Translations under genes and position numbers: made by a program
Shown: positions 25,162 through 33,194 of the stretch, piece after piece
How positions within the stretch are numbered: the first letter of the stretch is position 1
Layout of the letters: each line of letters starts with the position of its first letter
The notes under the pieces: generated by a model
What the model was told of the DNA's origin: nothing
Databases searched by the model: none
The model's input: only the letters and a program-made list of their open reading frames with translations
Assembly: GCF_001553785.1 (NCBI RefSeq)
Contig: NZ_LOJP01000002.1
Coordinates: 699,433-763,432, forward strand
Direction of reading: 5' to 3'
Source of the DNA: Actinoplanes sp. TFC3
Lineage (GTDB): Bacteria; Actinomycetota; Actinomycetes; Mycobacteriales; Micromonosporaceae
Length of the DNA stretch: 64,000 nt

Positions 25162-26285
25162 AGAGCACAGTTGATCAGAACCGGTTCGGGGTGCAGCGCC
25201 ACGCCGAACCGGTCTTTCACGCCGTCGCGGATCTCGCGGGCCAGGTCGAGCAGCGCGGTCGTCGAGCCGCCACCGCGGTGGGTGAGCGCCAGCGTGTGTT
25301 TCGAGGAGATGGCCACCCCGTCGCGGCCCGCGTAGCCCTTGCCGAAGCCGGCCTTCTCGATCAGCCAGGCGGCGGGGACCTTGACGGTGCCGTTGGGCGC
25401 GGGCCAGCTTGGCGGTTCGCCGGCGTCGGCAAGCCGGTCCTGCACGCTCGCCCACTGCTGCGCGGACAGCACCGGGTTGGTGAAGAACGAGCCGACCGAG
25501 CGGGTGTCGGGGTCTTCCGGGTCGAGCACCATGCCCTTGCTCGCGCGCAGCTTGAGCACCGTTTCCCGGACGCGCTCGGCGGCAACCCGTTCGCCGATCT
25601 CCACGCCGAGTTGACGCGCCAGTTCGGCGTACCGGATGGGCGCGGAGGTCGGCGAGGTGTCCAGCCGGAAGTCAACCTCCAGGACCAGCCACCGGTCGTT
25701 GTTCTTGAAGATGCTCGACCGGTACGCGAAACGGCACTCCGGCAGCGACATCCGGTGGACCTGATCGGTCTCGCGGTCGTAGACGTGCACCGCCTCGATG
25801 AGCTGTGCGACCTCCTGGCCGTAGGCCCCCACGTTCTGGATCGGCGTCGCGCCGACCGACCCCGGGATGCCGGAGAGCGCCTCGAGCCCGGCAAGGCCCT
25901 CGGCCAGCGTGGCGGCGACGAAACCGTCCCAGGGCTCGCCGGCCGCGACCCGCACCAGCGCACCCCGCCCGTCGCGGTCGACGAACTGGATCCCGCGGGT
26001 GCGCAGCAGCAGCACCACGCCGGGGAAGCCCTCGTCGCCGATCACCACATTGCTGCCGCCCGCCAGCACCAGGACCGGTTCCTTCCGGCGGCCCGCAGCG
26101 CGCACGGTTTCGAGGGCTTCGTCCGTTTCGGTGGCCACCGTCACCGTGCCGGCCGGGCCGCCGAGGCGTAGCGTCGTGTACGCCGCCAGCGAACTGGCAT
26201 GCGCTCCGGATGCGGTGGCAGCGGGATCAGCACTAACGTCAGGCACGACGTTCACCCTAGGCCGAGCGGTCGAACGGTGATGCAC
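25158..26285 (-). CDS. murB: UDP-N-acetylenolpyruvoylglucosamine reductase MurB
   Basis: MurB makes UDP-MurNAc by reducing the enolpyruvyl group, a cytoplasmic step of peptidoglycan synthesis. The 375-residue FAD enzyme shows TTLRLGGPAG, LVLAGGSNVVIGDEGFPG (FAD loop), GIPGSVGATPIQNVGAYGQE, a Tyr-containing FAYRSSIFK, the catalytic Ser in SVGSFFTNPV and AWLIEKAGFGKGYAG. GTG 26285 has GAGGAGG 7 bp upstream. It is divergent from the MDMPI-type gene. Length is typical of actinobacterial MurB. Confidence 0.97.
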   Translation of the reverse strand: MHHRSTARPRVNVVPDVSADPAATASGAHASSLAAYTTLRLGGPAGTVTVATETDEALETVRAAGRRKEPVLVLAGGSNVVIGDEGFPGVVLLLRTRGIQFVDRDGRGALVRVAAGEPWDGFVAATLAEGLAGLEALSGIPGSVGATPIQNVGAYGQEVAQLIEAVHVYDRETDQVHRMSLPECRFAYRSSIFKNNDRWLVLEVDFRLDTSPTSAPIRYAELARQLGVEIGERVAAERVRETVLKLRASKGMVLDPEDPDTRSVGSFFTNPVLSAQQWASVQDRLADAGEPPSWPAPNGTVKVPAAWLIEKAGFGKGYAGRDGVAISSKHTLALTHRGGGSTTALLDLAREIRDGVKDRFGVALHPEPVLINCAL

Positions 26286-26315
26286 AGGTGGTCCTCCTCA
26301 AGCGGGAGATGCTGA

Positions 26316-27074
26316 ATGAACAGGCTCAACGCGACGAAGGACTTCTGGCTGGCGGCGCTGCGCGCCGACGGACCGGCGCTGCAGGACGCCGTCGCCGAAA
26401 CCGGCCCCGAGGTCGTGGTTCCCGGCTGTCCGGATTGGACGACCGGCGACCTCACCGCACATCTGATCGGGTTGCTGCGCTGGATCCGCGAGACGGTGCC
26501 CCGCGGGGTCACCACGCGCCCGGAGCCCCGCGGCGACGACCCGGTGCTGGCCTGGGACGAGGCCAGGGACGCCCTGCGCCGCGAGCTGACCGGCGCGATC
26601 GAGACCCTTGACGCCCTGGACGCCGAGCACCCGGCCTGGAACTGGGCACCCCAGCCGAAGAAAGCCGGGTTCTGGCACCGCCGGATCGCCCACGAGGTCT
26701 CGGTGCACCGCTGGGACGCCGAGTCGGCCGCCGGGCGGGCCACCCCGATCGAGACCAAGCTGGCCGCCGACGGGGTCAACGAGGTGCTCGACACCTGGCT
26801 GCCGGCCGGGCGCCGCAAGGGCCCGACCGATCTGCACGGCGTGGTGCACCTGATCGCCACCGATGCGAGCTACGAGTGGTTCGTGCGTTCGCGCGGTGCG
26901 GGCATCGCGCTGCTGGACACCGGCACGATCCTCGACACCGACGACCACCACCCGCGCGCTGAGGTCAGCGGCACGGCCAGCGAGCTGCTGCTCGCTCTGA
27001 TGCGCCGCACCGAAGTGGACAAACTACCCATCGTGGGCGATCCCCGCCTGGTCACCGCCCTGCAGACCGGCTAG
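26316..27074 (+). CDS. Maleylpyruvate isomerase family (mycothiol-dependent, DinB-like) protein
   Basis: The 252-residue protein belongs to the MDMPI family of mycothiol-linked, metal-binding four-helix proteins. It shows PGCPDWTTGDLTAHLIGL at about residue 40 (first metal His), RRIAHEVSVHRWDAE near 130 (second and third His) and the C-terminal MDMPI segment ATDASYEWFVRSRG with ASELLLALMRRT. The actual substrate is unknown, as is usual for this large actinobacterial family. It stands alone between murB and the GH1 gene. Confidence 0.85.
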   Translation: MNRLNATKDFWLAALRADGPALQDAVAETGPEVVVPGCPDWTTGDLTAHLIGLLRWIRETVPRGVTTRPEPRGDDPVLAWDEARDALRRELTGAIETLDALDAEHPAWNWAPQPKKAGFWHRRIAHEVSVHRWDAESAAGRATPIETKLAADGVNEVLDTWLPAGRRKGPTDLHGVVHLIATDASYEWFVRSRGAGIALLDTGTILDTDDHHPRAEVSGTASELLLALMRRTEVDKLPIVGDPRLVTALQTG

Positions 27075-27121
27075 CCCGGCCCCTCTTGGAGCCTTCGGAC
27101 CGTACCCGGATAGCCGTATGC

Positions 27122-27133
27122 TTGACCGGTTAA
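27122..27133. promoter_or_regulatory. Putative LacI-family operator upstream of the GH1 gene
   Basis: TTGACCGGTTAA is a 12-bp imperfect palindrome (10 of 12 bases symmetric) with a central CCGG, like many LacI-family operators. It lies 56 bp upstream of the GH1 start, and the LacI-type gene is immediately downstream of that gene. Confidence 0.45.
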
Positions 27134-27188
27134 GTTGAGCGGCCCCGGACCCCGGTCGCGGCGGCCAACACGCAGGGAGCGGTGACGC

Positions 27189-28613
27189 ATGACGGCAACC
27201 GTCGAGGTGGAGAGCAGCGACGAGCCACAAGCATCGGGGCTCCAGTTCCCCCCGGGCTTCGTCTGGGGGGCGGCCACCGCGTCGTACCAGATCGAGGGCG
27301 CGGCGAACGAGGACGGTCGCGGCCCGTCCATCTGGGACACGTTCAGCCGGACGCCGGGCCGGGTGTTCGCCGGGCACACCGGGGACGTGGCGTGCGACCA
27401 CTACCACCGGTACGTCGACGACGTGGCGCTGATGGCGGGGCTGGGGCTGGGGGCGTACCGGTTCACCGTCGCCTGGCCGCGCATCCAGCCCGACGGCACC
27501 GGCCCGGTCAATGTCCGGGGCCTGGACTTCTACGACCGGCTCACCGACGAGCTGATCGGCAAGGGCATCGACCCGGTCGTCACGCTGTACCACTGGGACC
27601 TGCCGCAGACCCTGCAGGACCGGGGCGGCTGGACCAACCGGGAGACCGCCGAGGCCTTCGCCGAGTACGCCCAGATCGTCTACGCGCGCCTCGGTGACCG
27701 GGTGAAGACGTGGACCACGCTCAACGAGCCGTGGTGCTCGGCCTACCTGGGCTACGGCAACGGCGTGCACGCCCCCGGCATCCAGGACCCGGCCCAGGCC
27801 TTCCAAGCCGTGCACCACCTGCTGCTCGGGCATGGCTTGGCGGCACAGGCGCTGCGCTCGGCCGGCGCGCAGACGCTCAGCATCACGCTGAACCCGACGG
27901 CGGTGGCCCCGCTCGACCCGGGCAACCCGGCCGACGTGGCGGCGGCCCGCATCGTCGACGGGGTCGGCAACCGGGTCTTCCTGGAACCGCTGTTCCGCGG
28001 GGCGTACCCGCAGGACGTTCTCGAGATCATGGGCCGCTTCACCGACCTGTCGCACATCCGCGACGGCGACGAGGCGATCATCAACGCCCCGATCGACGTG
28101 CTGGGCATCAACTACTACACGCCCACGTACGTCTCGGCGCAGCCCGGCCAGCCCGCCGCCCTGGACACCCCGGGCAGCGAGGGCATCGCGTTCCGCAAGC
28201 CGGTCGGCCCGGTCACCGACATCGGCTGGCAGATCGAGCCGGGAGCGCTGACCCGGCTGCTCAACCGCATCCACGACGACTACGGCGTGCCGATGATGAT
28301 CACCGAGAACGGCGCCGCGTACCTGACGGGTCCCTCGGCCGGCACCGGCGAGGTCGAGGACCTCGAGCGGGTCGATTATTTCGACTCGCACCTGCGCGCG
28401 TGCTTGGATGCCATTTCGCACGGCGTGGACCTTCGGGGATACTTCGCGTGGTCGTTGCTGGACAACTTCGAATGGGCCGAGGGCTACCGGATGCGGTTCG
28501 GGCTGGTGCACGTGGACTACACCACGCAACAGCGCCTGCCCAAGCGCAGCGCCAAGTGGTATTCCGAGGTCATCGCGCGCAACGGTCTCGAAGGCACCGG
28601 AACGGCGGGGTGA
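27189..28613 (+). CDS. Beta-glucosidase, glycoside hydrolase family 1
   Basis: Hydrolyses beta-glucosides in the cytoplasm; no signal peptide is seen. The 474-residue protein has the GH1 N-terminal signature FVWGAATASYQIEGA at about residue 23, the acid/base Glu in TTLNEPWCSAYLG near 178, the nucleophile Glu in MMITENGAAY near 371 and a Trp-rich WSLLDNFEWAEGY motif near 425. GGGAGC precedes ATG 27189. It forms a pair with the LacI regulator 4 bp downstream. No sugar transporter is adjacent. Confidence 0.95.
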   Translation: MTATVEVESSDEPQASGLQFPPGFVWGAATASYQIEGAANEDGRGPSIWDTFSRTPGRVFAGHTGDVACDHYHRYVDDVALMAGLGLGAYRFTVAWPRIQPDGTGPVNVRGLDFYDRLTDELIGKGIDPVVTLYHWDLPQTLQDRGGWTNRETAEAFAEYAQIVYARLGDRVKTWTTLNEPWCSAYLGYGNGVHAPGIQDPAQAFQAVHHLLLGHGLAAQALRSAGAQTLSITLNPTAVAPLDPGNPADVAAARIVDGVGNRVFLEPLFRGAYPQDVLEIMGRFTDLSHIRDGDEAIINAPIDVLGINYYTPTYVSAQPGQPAALDTPGSEGIAFRKPVGPVTDIGWQIEPGALTRLLNRIHDDYGVPMMITENGAAYLTGPSAGTGEVEDLERVDYFDSHLRACLDAISHGVDLRGYFAWSLLDNFEWAEGYRMRFGLVHVDYTTQQRLPKRSAKWYSEVIARNGLEGTGTAG

Positions 28614-28617
28614 GCTG

Positions 28618-29634
28618 ATGGTGACGCGGGAGCGGCCGACGCTTGAGGCGGTGGCCCGGCGAGCCGGGGTGTCGCGCGCGACCGTCTCCCGCGTGGTCAA
28701 CGGCTCGACGACGGTGGCCGCCACCATCCGCGACGCGGTGCACCGGGCGGTCGAGGAACTGGGTTACGTACCCAACCAGGCCGCTCGCAGCCTGGTCACC
28801 CAGCGCACCGAGTCGATCGCGTTGATCCTGCCGGAGACCGCCAGCCGGGTGTTCTCCGACGACCTGTTCTTCCCCGCCGTGATCCGCGGGGTGAGCATCG
28901 AGCTCGAGGCGGCCAACAAGCAGCTCGTGCTGATGATGGCGGGCTCGGCGGCCAGCCACGACCGGGTCGAGCGCTACGCGATGGCCGGGCACGTGGACGG
29001 CGTCATGTTCGCCTCGATGCACGGCGCCGATCCGCTGCCCGGGGCGCTGGCCCGGCTGGGCATCCCGGTGGTGTGCAGCGGGCGCCCGATGACGCCGGCC
29101 GAGCTGCCGGTGCCCTACGTGGACGTCGACCATTTCGGCGGGGTGGCTGCGGCCGTACGCCACCTGGTCGCGCTGGGCCGGCGCCGGATCGCCACCATCG
29201 CCGGGCCACAGGACATGGTGGCCGGCATCGACCGGCTGGCCGGTTACCGGACCACGCTGCGCCAGGCCGGGCTGGCCGAGCACGTCACGGTCGGCGACTT
29301 CACCCGGGAGTCCGGCATCCAGGCGATGCGCCGGTTGCTGAGCGAGCAACCCGAGCTGGACGCGGTGTTCGTGGCCTCGGACATGATGGCCCACGGCGCG
29401 TTGCAGGCGCTCAAGGAGTCCGGCCGGCACATCCCCGGCGACGTCGCCGTGATCGGCTTCGACGACGTGGAGATCAGCCGGCTCAGCGATCCCCCGCTGA
29501 GCACGGTCCGCCAGCCCATCGTGGACATGGGCCGCACGATGGCCCGCCAGGTCCTCGGTCTGGTGGCCGAGGAGCCCGACGTGCCGACCTCCGTCGTGCT
29601 GCCGACCGAGCTGGTGGTCAGAGCGACGGCGTAG
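28618..29634 (+). CDS. LacI-family transcriptional regulator
   Basis: The 338-residue protein has a LacI-type helix-turn-helix at residues 8-30 (TLEAVARRAGVSRATVSRVVN), the hinge ELGYVPNQAARSL and a periplasmic-binding-protein-like sugar domain with DGVMFASMHG, FGGVAAAVRHLVALGRRRIATI and VAVIGFDDVEISRL. ATG 28618 is 4 bp after the GH1 stop; the longer ORF from 28408 overlaps GH1. It probably represses the GH1 operon until a sugar binds. Its end overlaps the convergent EI24 gene by 17 bp. Confidence 0.93.
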   Translation: MVTRERPTLEAVARRAGVSRATVSRVVNGSTTVAATIRDAVHRAVEELGYVPNQAARSLVTQRTESIALILPETASRVFSDDLFFPAVIRGVSIELEAANKQLVLMMAGSAASHDRVERYAMAGHVDGVMFASMHGADPLPGALARLGIPVVCSGRPMTPAELPVPYVDVDHFGGVAAAVRHLVALGRRRIATIAGPQDMVAGIDRLAGYRTTLRQAGLAEHVTVGDFTRESGIQAMRRLLSEQPELDAVFVASDMMAHGALQALKESGRHIPGDVAVIGFDDVEISRLSDPPLSTVRQPIVDMGRTMARQVLGLVAEEPDVPTSVVLPTELVVRATA

Positions 29635-30412
29635 TCGTCACGCCGGTGGGCAGCCCGAGCACCTTGCGGGACAGCAGCGCGGCACCGGCCACCGCGGCCG
29701 GCATCAGCAGCACCGCGCCGAGCGGGATCAGGAAGCACACGAACACCGCCACGCCGTAGCCCAGCGCCAGCGGACGGCGCTCGCGCAGGTGCACCCGGCG
29801 GTCCCTGAGCCGCTTGCCGCGCTTCTCGAACGGCACACCGGTCAGCTCCAGCGCGAGCAGCCAGCCACCGACCGCGCCACCGATCACCGGCACCACGGTC
29901 TGGCCCACCACCGGAATGAACCCGGCCGCGAACAGCGGGATGCCAACCACCACGGACAGCGCGATCAGCCGCACCGAGTCGGTCAGGCTGCGGCGCAGCG
30001 ACTGCCACAGCGGCACCTCGACCTCGTCCGGTACGCCGCCGTAGCGTCGCTCGACCAACCCGGAGATCTTCTCGTAGAACGGGTCACCGATCAGCAGCGT
30101 GACAGCGGTGAAGGTGAGCACCCCGAGCAGCCCGGCCAGCCCCAGCACGGCCCCGCCGGCGATCAGCCGCAGCAGGTCGCGCCACACCGTGGACCAGTCA
30201 TCGGCGAACCAGGTGACCGCTGCGGCCACGTCGCCGATGAAGGTGATCAGGGTGATCAGCGCGGCGGTGTAGAGGGCACCGGCGATCAGCGCGGGCAGCA
30301 GTCCCAGCCCGAGCAGCCGCGGCGAACGCAGCACGAGCCCGAGGCCGCGGCCCAGCAGGCCGGCGCCGGTGAAGAAGTCACGCGTGGTGCTGCCCAGCCG
30401 AGATTCGCTCAC
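29618..30412 (-). CDS. EI24/CysZ-like integral membrane protein
   Basis: The 264-residue protein matches the EI24 domain family, which includes CysZ. It has about five to six membrane segments, notably GLGLLPALIAGALYTAALITLI, FTAVTLLIGDPFYEKISGLVE (the family-typical short motif) and GIPLFAAGFIPVVGQTVVPVIGGAVGGWLLALE. A sulfate-uptake role like CysZ is possible but unproven in actinobacteria. It is the last gene of a minus-strand run, 11 bp after the Pro/Ser-rich protein gene. Confidence 0.82.
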   Translation of the reverse strand: MSESRLGSTTRDFFTGAGLLGRGLGLVLRSPRLLGLGLLPALIAGALYTAALITLITFIGDVAAAVTWFADDWSTVWRDLLRLIAGGAVLGLAGLLGVLTFTAVTLLIGDPFYEKISGLVERRYGGVPDEVEVPLWQSLRRSLTDSVRLIALSVVVGIPLFAAGFIPVVGQTVVPVIGGAVGGWLLALELTGVPFEKRGKRLRDRRVHLRERRPLALGYGVAVFVCFLIPLGAVLLMPAAVAGAALLSRKVLGLPTGVTTTPSL

Positions 30413-30423
30413 GGCTCGTCAGA

Positions 30424-30864
30424 TTAGTGCTTGCCGACCAGTCCGCCGAGGCCGGTAGGCGCCGAGGTGCTCGAAGCCGATGGGCTGGGGGCCGCGCCGG
30501 CGGGGGTGTCGTCGGCCTGAGTGGGCGTGGCGACCGGCGGCACGGCGGTGCTCGGCGCGGGCGAGACCGTGGGCGGTGTCGAGGGTGCCGCCGAGGAGGG
30601 TTTGCGGCGGGTCCGCGGGCTGGGAGGCACGCGTTCGATCACCGCAACCTCCTTGGTGGAGGACCGGGAGATGACCGGGGCGGTGCCGGTGGCCGAGGTG
30701 GCGGCCGGAACGGGAGCCGAGCCGATGCCGTCGGCGCCTCCGGGGGCCATGGTCACGACCGCAGCGGGCTGGTCCTGGGTGCCCAGGGTCCAGCCGAGCG
30801 AGACGGCGAACGGCAGCCCGAGGGCCACGATGCCGAGGAATACCGATTTGGGGGTGAGCCGCAC
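30424..30864 (-). CDS. Membrane-anchored Pro/Ser/Thr-rich protein, unknown
   Basis: A 146-residue protein has a basic start and one hydrophobic segment (VFLGIVALGLPFAVSLGWTLG), then about 115 low-complexity residues of Ala, Pro, Ser and Thr ending in GLGGLVGKH. It looks like an exported, possibly O-glycosylated, tail anchored by an uncleaved signal. No family is recognised. It lies 31 bp after the alpha/beta hydrolase gene in the same direction. Confidence 0.65.
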   Translation of the reverse strand: MRLTPKSVFLGIVALGLPFAVSLGWTLGTQDQPAAVVTMAPGGADGIGSAPVPAATSATGTAPVISRSSTKEVAVIERVPPSPRTRRKPSSAAPSTPPTVSPAPSTAVPPVATPTQADDTPAGAAPSPSASSTSAPTGLGGLVGKH

Positions 30865-30895
30865 GACAGGAACACCGCTCGATGCCTGCCAAAGG

Positions 30896-31783
30896 TTACG
30901 GCGTATTCAGGAACGTGGAGATTCGGTCCCGCAACTCTCGCCGGTTCGTCCACAGCACCGCGGGCCGGTCGTACACGTGCAGTTGCGCCTGCGGTAGCAG
31001 ACCGGCCACCCGCTCGGCCCAGGCCGCCGGGTGCAGATCATCACCCAGGCAACCCAGAACAAGAGCCTTCCCCGGGTACGACCGCAGCGCCGCCAAGTCA
31101 GCAACAGCGGGAGCGCGCCACAACGTCTCCAGTTCCGGGGCCAGCCCGTCGCGCTGCAGTTGCTCGACCCGGTGCCGCAGGTAGCTCCACCCGGTCGGGG
31201 TGTCGCGGACCGACGGCGGGAGTTCGGGCTCGACCGCTTCGGCCACCTCGGCAGCCTCGCCCGACTCGATCGCGGTGAGCAGCCTGGTGAGACGCTCCTC
31301 GGCCGCCCGGGGCCGCACCCCGTCCAGCGGCGCCGGAAGGTAGAGCACGATCCGCTCGAACCGGCCGGGATCCCCGGCGATGAGCCGGCACAGCGCACCC
31401 GCGCCCATGCTGACCCCGACCGCCCGGGTGGCACCGGCGTGCTCGGCCACCGCGTGCAGGTCACCGGCCAGGTCAGCGAAGCTCCACGGCCCTGGGGGCG
31501 CCGACGAGCGGCCGTGCCCGCGGAAATGGAAGAACACCCGGCGGCCGGTGACGGCGCTGCCGAGGGGACGGGTGCCGGAGATGTCGCCGGCCAGCCCGTG
31601 GGCGAACACGGTGACCGGGTCGCCGGTGCCGGAGACGAGCTGCTCGATCCGTACGCCGGAGGCGGTTTCCAGCAGGTGGGTCACCGGCGCCGGGAGCGTG
31701 GGCCGGCCGGTCCGCGGGGCGGTGGGGCCGGGCCCGGGAGTGCGAGGACCGCCGTCCGGGGGCGCCGGGCGGCGGAACCTCAC
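30896..31783 (-). CDS. Alpha/beta hydrolase
   Basis: The 295-residue protein is a probable esterase or lipase-like hydrolase. It has a Pro/Gly-rich N-terminus of about 35 residues, the oxyanion HGLAG motif near residue 63, HFRGHGRSSAP, the nucleophile elbow GVSMGAG near 123, an acid region LVLGCLGDDLHP and the C-terminal part VYDRPAVLW; the expected catalytic His near the end is not obvious. GTG 31783 overlaps the DUF2516 stop by 4 bp. Substrate is unknown. Confidence 0.8.
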   Translation of the reverse strand: MRFRRPAPPDGGPRTPGPGPTAPRTGRPTLPAPVTHLLETASGVRIEQLVSGTGDPVTVFAHGLAGDISGTRPLGSAVTGRRVFFHFRGHGRSSAPPGPWSFADLAGDLHAVAEHAGATRAVGVSMGAGALCRLIAGDPGRFERIVLYLPAPLDGVRPRAAEERLTRLLTAIESGEAAEVAEAVEPELPPSVRDTPTGWSYLRHRVEQLQRDGLAPELETLWRAPAVADLAALRSYPGKALVLGCLGDDLHPAAWAERVAGLLPQAQLHVYDRPAVLWTNRRELRDRISTFLNTP

Positions 31784-32097
31784 CAGAAGCCCTTGCCGTC
31801 CGAGAGGTCGCGCAGACCGGGCCGGACGTCGAGCAGGTAGATCAGGGCCGCGGCCACGCCGATGAGGCTGAAGATGCCGGTGCCGCCGCCCCGGCCGAGC
31901 AGGGTGAGCAGCACGCAGACGGCCAGAATGCCGAGCCAGGCGCCCTTGGGCAGCGTGCCGATCGCCTGGAAGCCATCACCGCGCTGGGTGACGCAGTGCA
32001 CGAACGCCACGATCTGCACCACGATGGAACCGATGAGGACGAGCACGTCGAGGTAGAACTGCACATCTCTGAAGAACAGCGGCGCGCTGGAGACCAT
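31780..32097 (-). CDS. DUF2516 family membrane protein
   Basis: The 105-residue protein has three predicted membrane segments (residues about 13-33, 48-66 and 71-88) with the family landmarks FVHCVTQRGDGF and GTLPKGAWLGIL. The same family is encoded after hbhA in M. tuberculosis (Rv0476), as here. A possible -10 hexamer TAGACT lies 7 bp before ATG 32097, so it may also be made from a leaderless transcript. Function unknown. Confidence 0.88.
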   Translation of the reverse strand: MVSSAPLFFRDVQFYLDVLVLIGSIVVQIVAFVHCVTQRGDGFQAIGTLPKGAWLGILAVCVLLTLLGRGGGTGIFSLIGVAAALIYLLDVRPGLRDLSDGKGFW

Positions 32098-32112
32098 GGC
32101 AACGAGTCTATG

Positions 32113-32144
32113 CCGCGGGCCCCGGCTTGCACCGAGGCCCGCGG
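32113..32144 (-). terminator. Hairpin between hbhA-like gene and DUF2516
   Basis: A perfect 9-bp stem CCGCGGGCC / GGCCCGCGG with a 14-nt loop sits between the hbhA-like stop and the DUF2516 start. It has no T run on the minus strand, so it may be a partial terminator or an mRNA-stabilising stem. Confidence 0.45.
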
Positions 32145-32148
32145 ATCA

Positions 32149-32610
32149 TCACTTGCCGGCGGGGCGCGTAACGCGCTTGCGGGGCTTGGCCGCTGCGGCG
32201 ACAGCCTCGGGAGTGGCGGCCTCGACGGCCTTGGGCTCCTCGGTGGCGACCATGTCGGCGTTCACCACGTCGGCGGCCTCGACCACACCGGTGCCGACCA
32301 CGCGCTCGCCGCGGGCCACCAGCGAGGTGTAGACGGCCGCCGCGCGCTCCTGCGCCACCTGCGCGAAGGCAACCGCGCTGGTGGCGGCGGTGTCGCGCAG
32401 CTTGCCGAAGTCGGTGGCGCCAGCGGTCTCGCGCAGCGAGCCCGCGGTGGTGCTGGCGGTGTCGTTCGCGGTCTTGAGCGACGCGACGGCACGGTCGCTG
32501 AGCTGGCTCACCACGGCGGGCAGCTTGCGCAGCTCCTGCCAGGCGAGGTCACCGGCGCCGGCCGCGGCGTAGAGCGGCGCGGGGATGCGGGTCTTGGTCT
32601 GCTCGGTCAT
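32149..32610 (-). CDS. HbhA-like (heparin-binding haemagglutinin-type) protein
   Basis: The 153-residue protein resembles mycobacterial HbhA in layout. It has an N-terminal APLYAAAGAGDLAWQELRKLP, a long amphipathic helix predicted to form a coiled coil (about residues 30-110), and a short Lys/Arg/Ala/Pro-rich tail (AAAAKPRKRVTRPAGK) that is much less basic than the heparin-binding tail of M. tuberculosis. It follows the XRE gene with a 4-bp overlap, the order of Rv0474-Rv0475. A surface or membrane-associated role is likely; adhesion is not implied. Confidence 0.75.
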   Translation of the reverse strand: MTEQTKTRIPAPLYAAAGAGDLAWQELRKLPAVVSQLSDRAVASLKTANDTASTTAGSLRETAGATDFGKLRDTAATSAVAFAQVAQERAAAVYTSLVARGERVVGTGVVEAADVVNADMVATEEPKAVEAATPEAVAAAAKPRKRVTRPAGK

Positions 32611-33125
32611 GACTTCTCCTCGGGCTCGGTGGTCTGGGCGGGGCGCGGAGCGGGAGCTGCGCCACCTTCCACGACAGCGACGTCTTGCATGGCGTCGCGC
32701 AGGGCCTCGTCCTCATCCGGGACGCCCTCCTGCGAGACTTCGGCGGCCGTGGTGCCGGCGCCGGGGGCCTCGCTCGCTTGCCGGGCGTTCTCGTTGCGGA
32801 ACGTCTCGTAGATCTGGGTGAGCGACTGCTTCTGCGCGATCGTCAGCTCGGGATCGACCGCAATGGCCGCCAGCACACCCTGCGCGCCCTCGCCGTCGAG
32901 CAGGCCGGCGCGCAGATACATCGCGGGCGTCGACACCCGCAGCGCGCTGGCCAGTTGCTGCAGCACCTCGGCGCTGGGCTTGCGCAGGCCCCGCTCGACC
33001 TGGCTGAGATAGGGGTTGCTGACACCCGCCTTGTCGGCGAGCTGACGCAGCGAGATCTTTGCGGTCTGCCGCAGGTCACGGATGAACGATCCGATGTCCT
33101 GCGGGAGGTCCTTGCCGGTGGCCAT
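32607..33125 (-). CDS. XRE-family regulator of the hbhA operon
   Basis: The 172-residue protein has an N-terminal HTH_3 domain (FIRDLRQTAKISLRQLADKAGVSNPYLSQVERGLRKPS) and an acidic, disordered C-terminus. It is the counterpart of Rv0474 upstream of hbhA. ATG 33125 is chosen over the longer start at 33176: TACCTT lies 6 bp before the ATG, consistent with a leaderless transcript, and the longer form would cover the inverted repeat at 33149-33183. It probably regulates its own operon. Confidence 0.88.
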   Translation of the reverse strand: MATGKDLPQDIGSFIRDLRQTAKISLRQLADKAGVSNPYLSQVERGLRKPSAEVLQQLASALRVSTPAMYLRAGLLDGEGAQGVLAAIAVDPELTIAQKQSLTQIYETFRNENARQASEAPGAGTTAAEVSQEGVPDEDEALRDAMQDVAVVEGGAAPAPRPAQTTEPEEKS

Positions 33126-33148
33126 GTCCCGAAGGTAGCCGGAGAGCG

Positions 33149-33183
33149 CTAGCTCTTGCAAGCATTTCGCTAGCAAGAGTTAG
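33149..33183. promoter_or_regulatory. Inverted-repeat operator upstream of XRE-hbhA operon
   Basis: CTAGCTCTTGC (33149-33159) and GCAAGAGTTAG (33173-33183) are inverted copies (10 of 11 match) with a 13-bp spacer; a further CGCTAGC sits between them. It lies just upstream of the putative XRE promoter and is a good candidate for autoregulation. Confidence 0.55.
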
Positions 33184-33194
33184 CGTGAAGCCGG

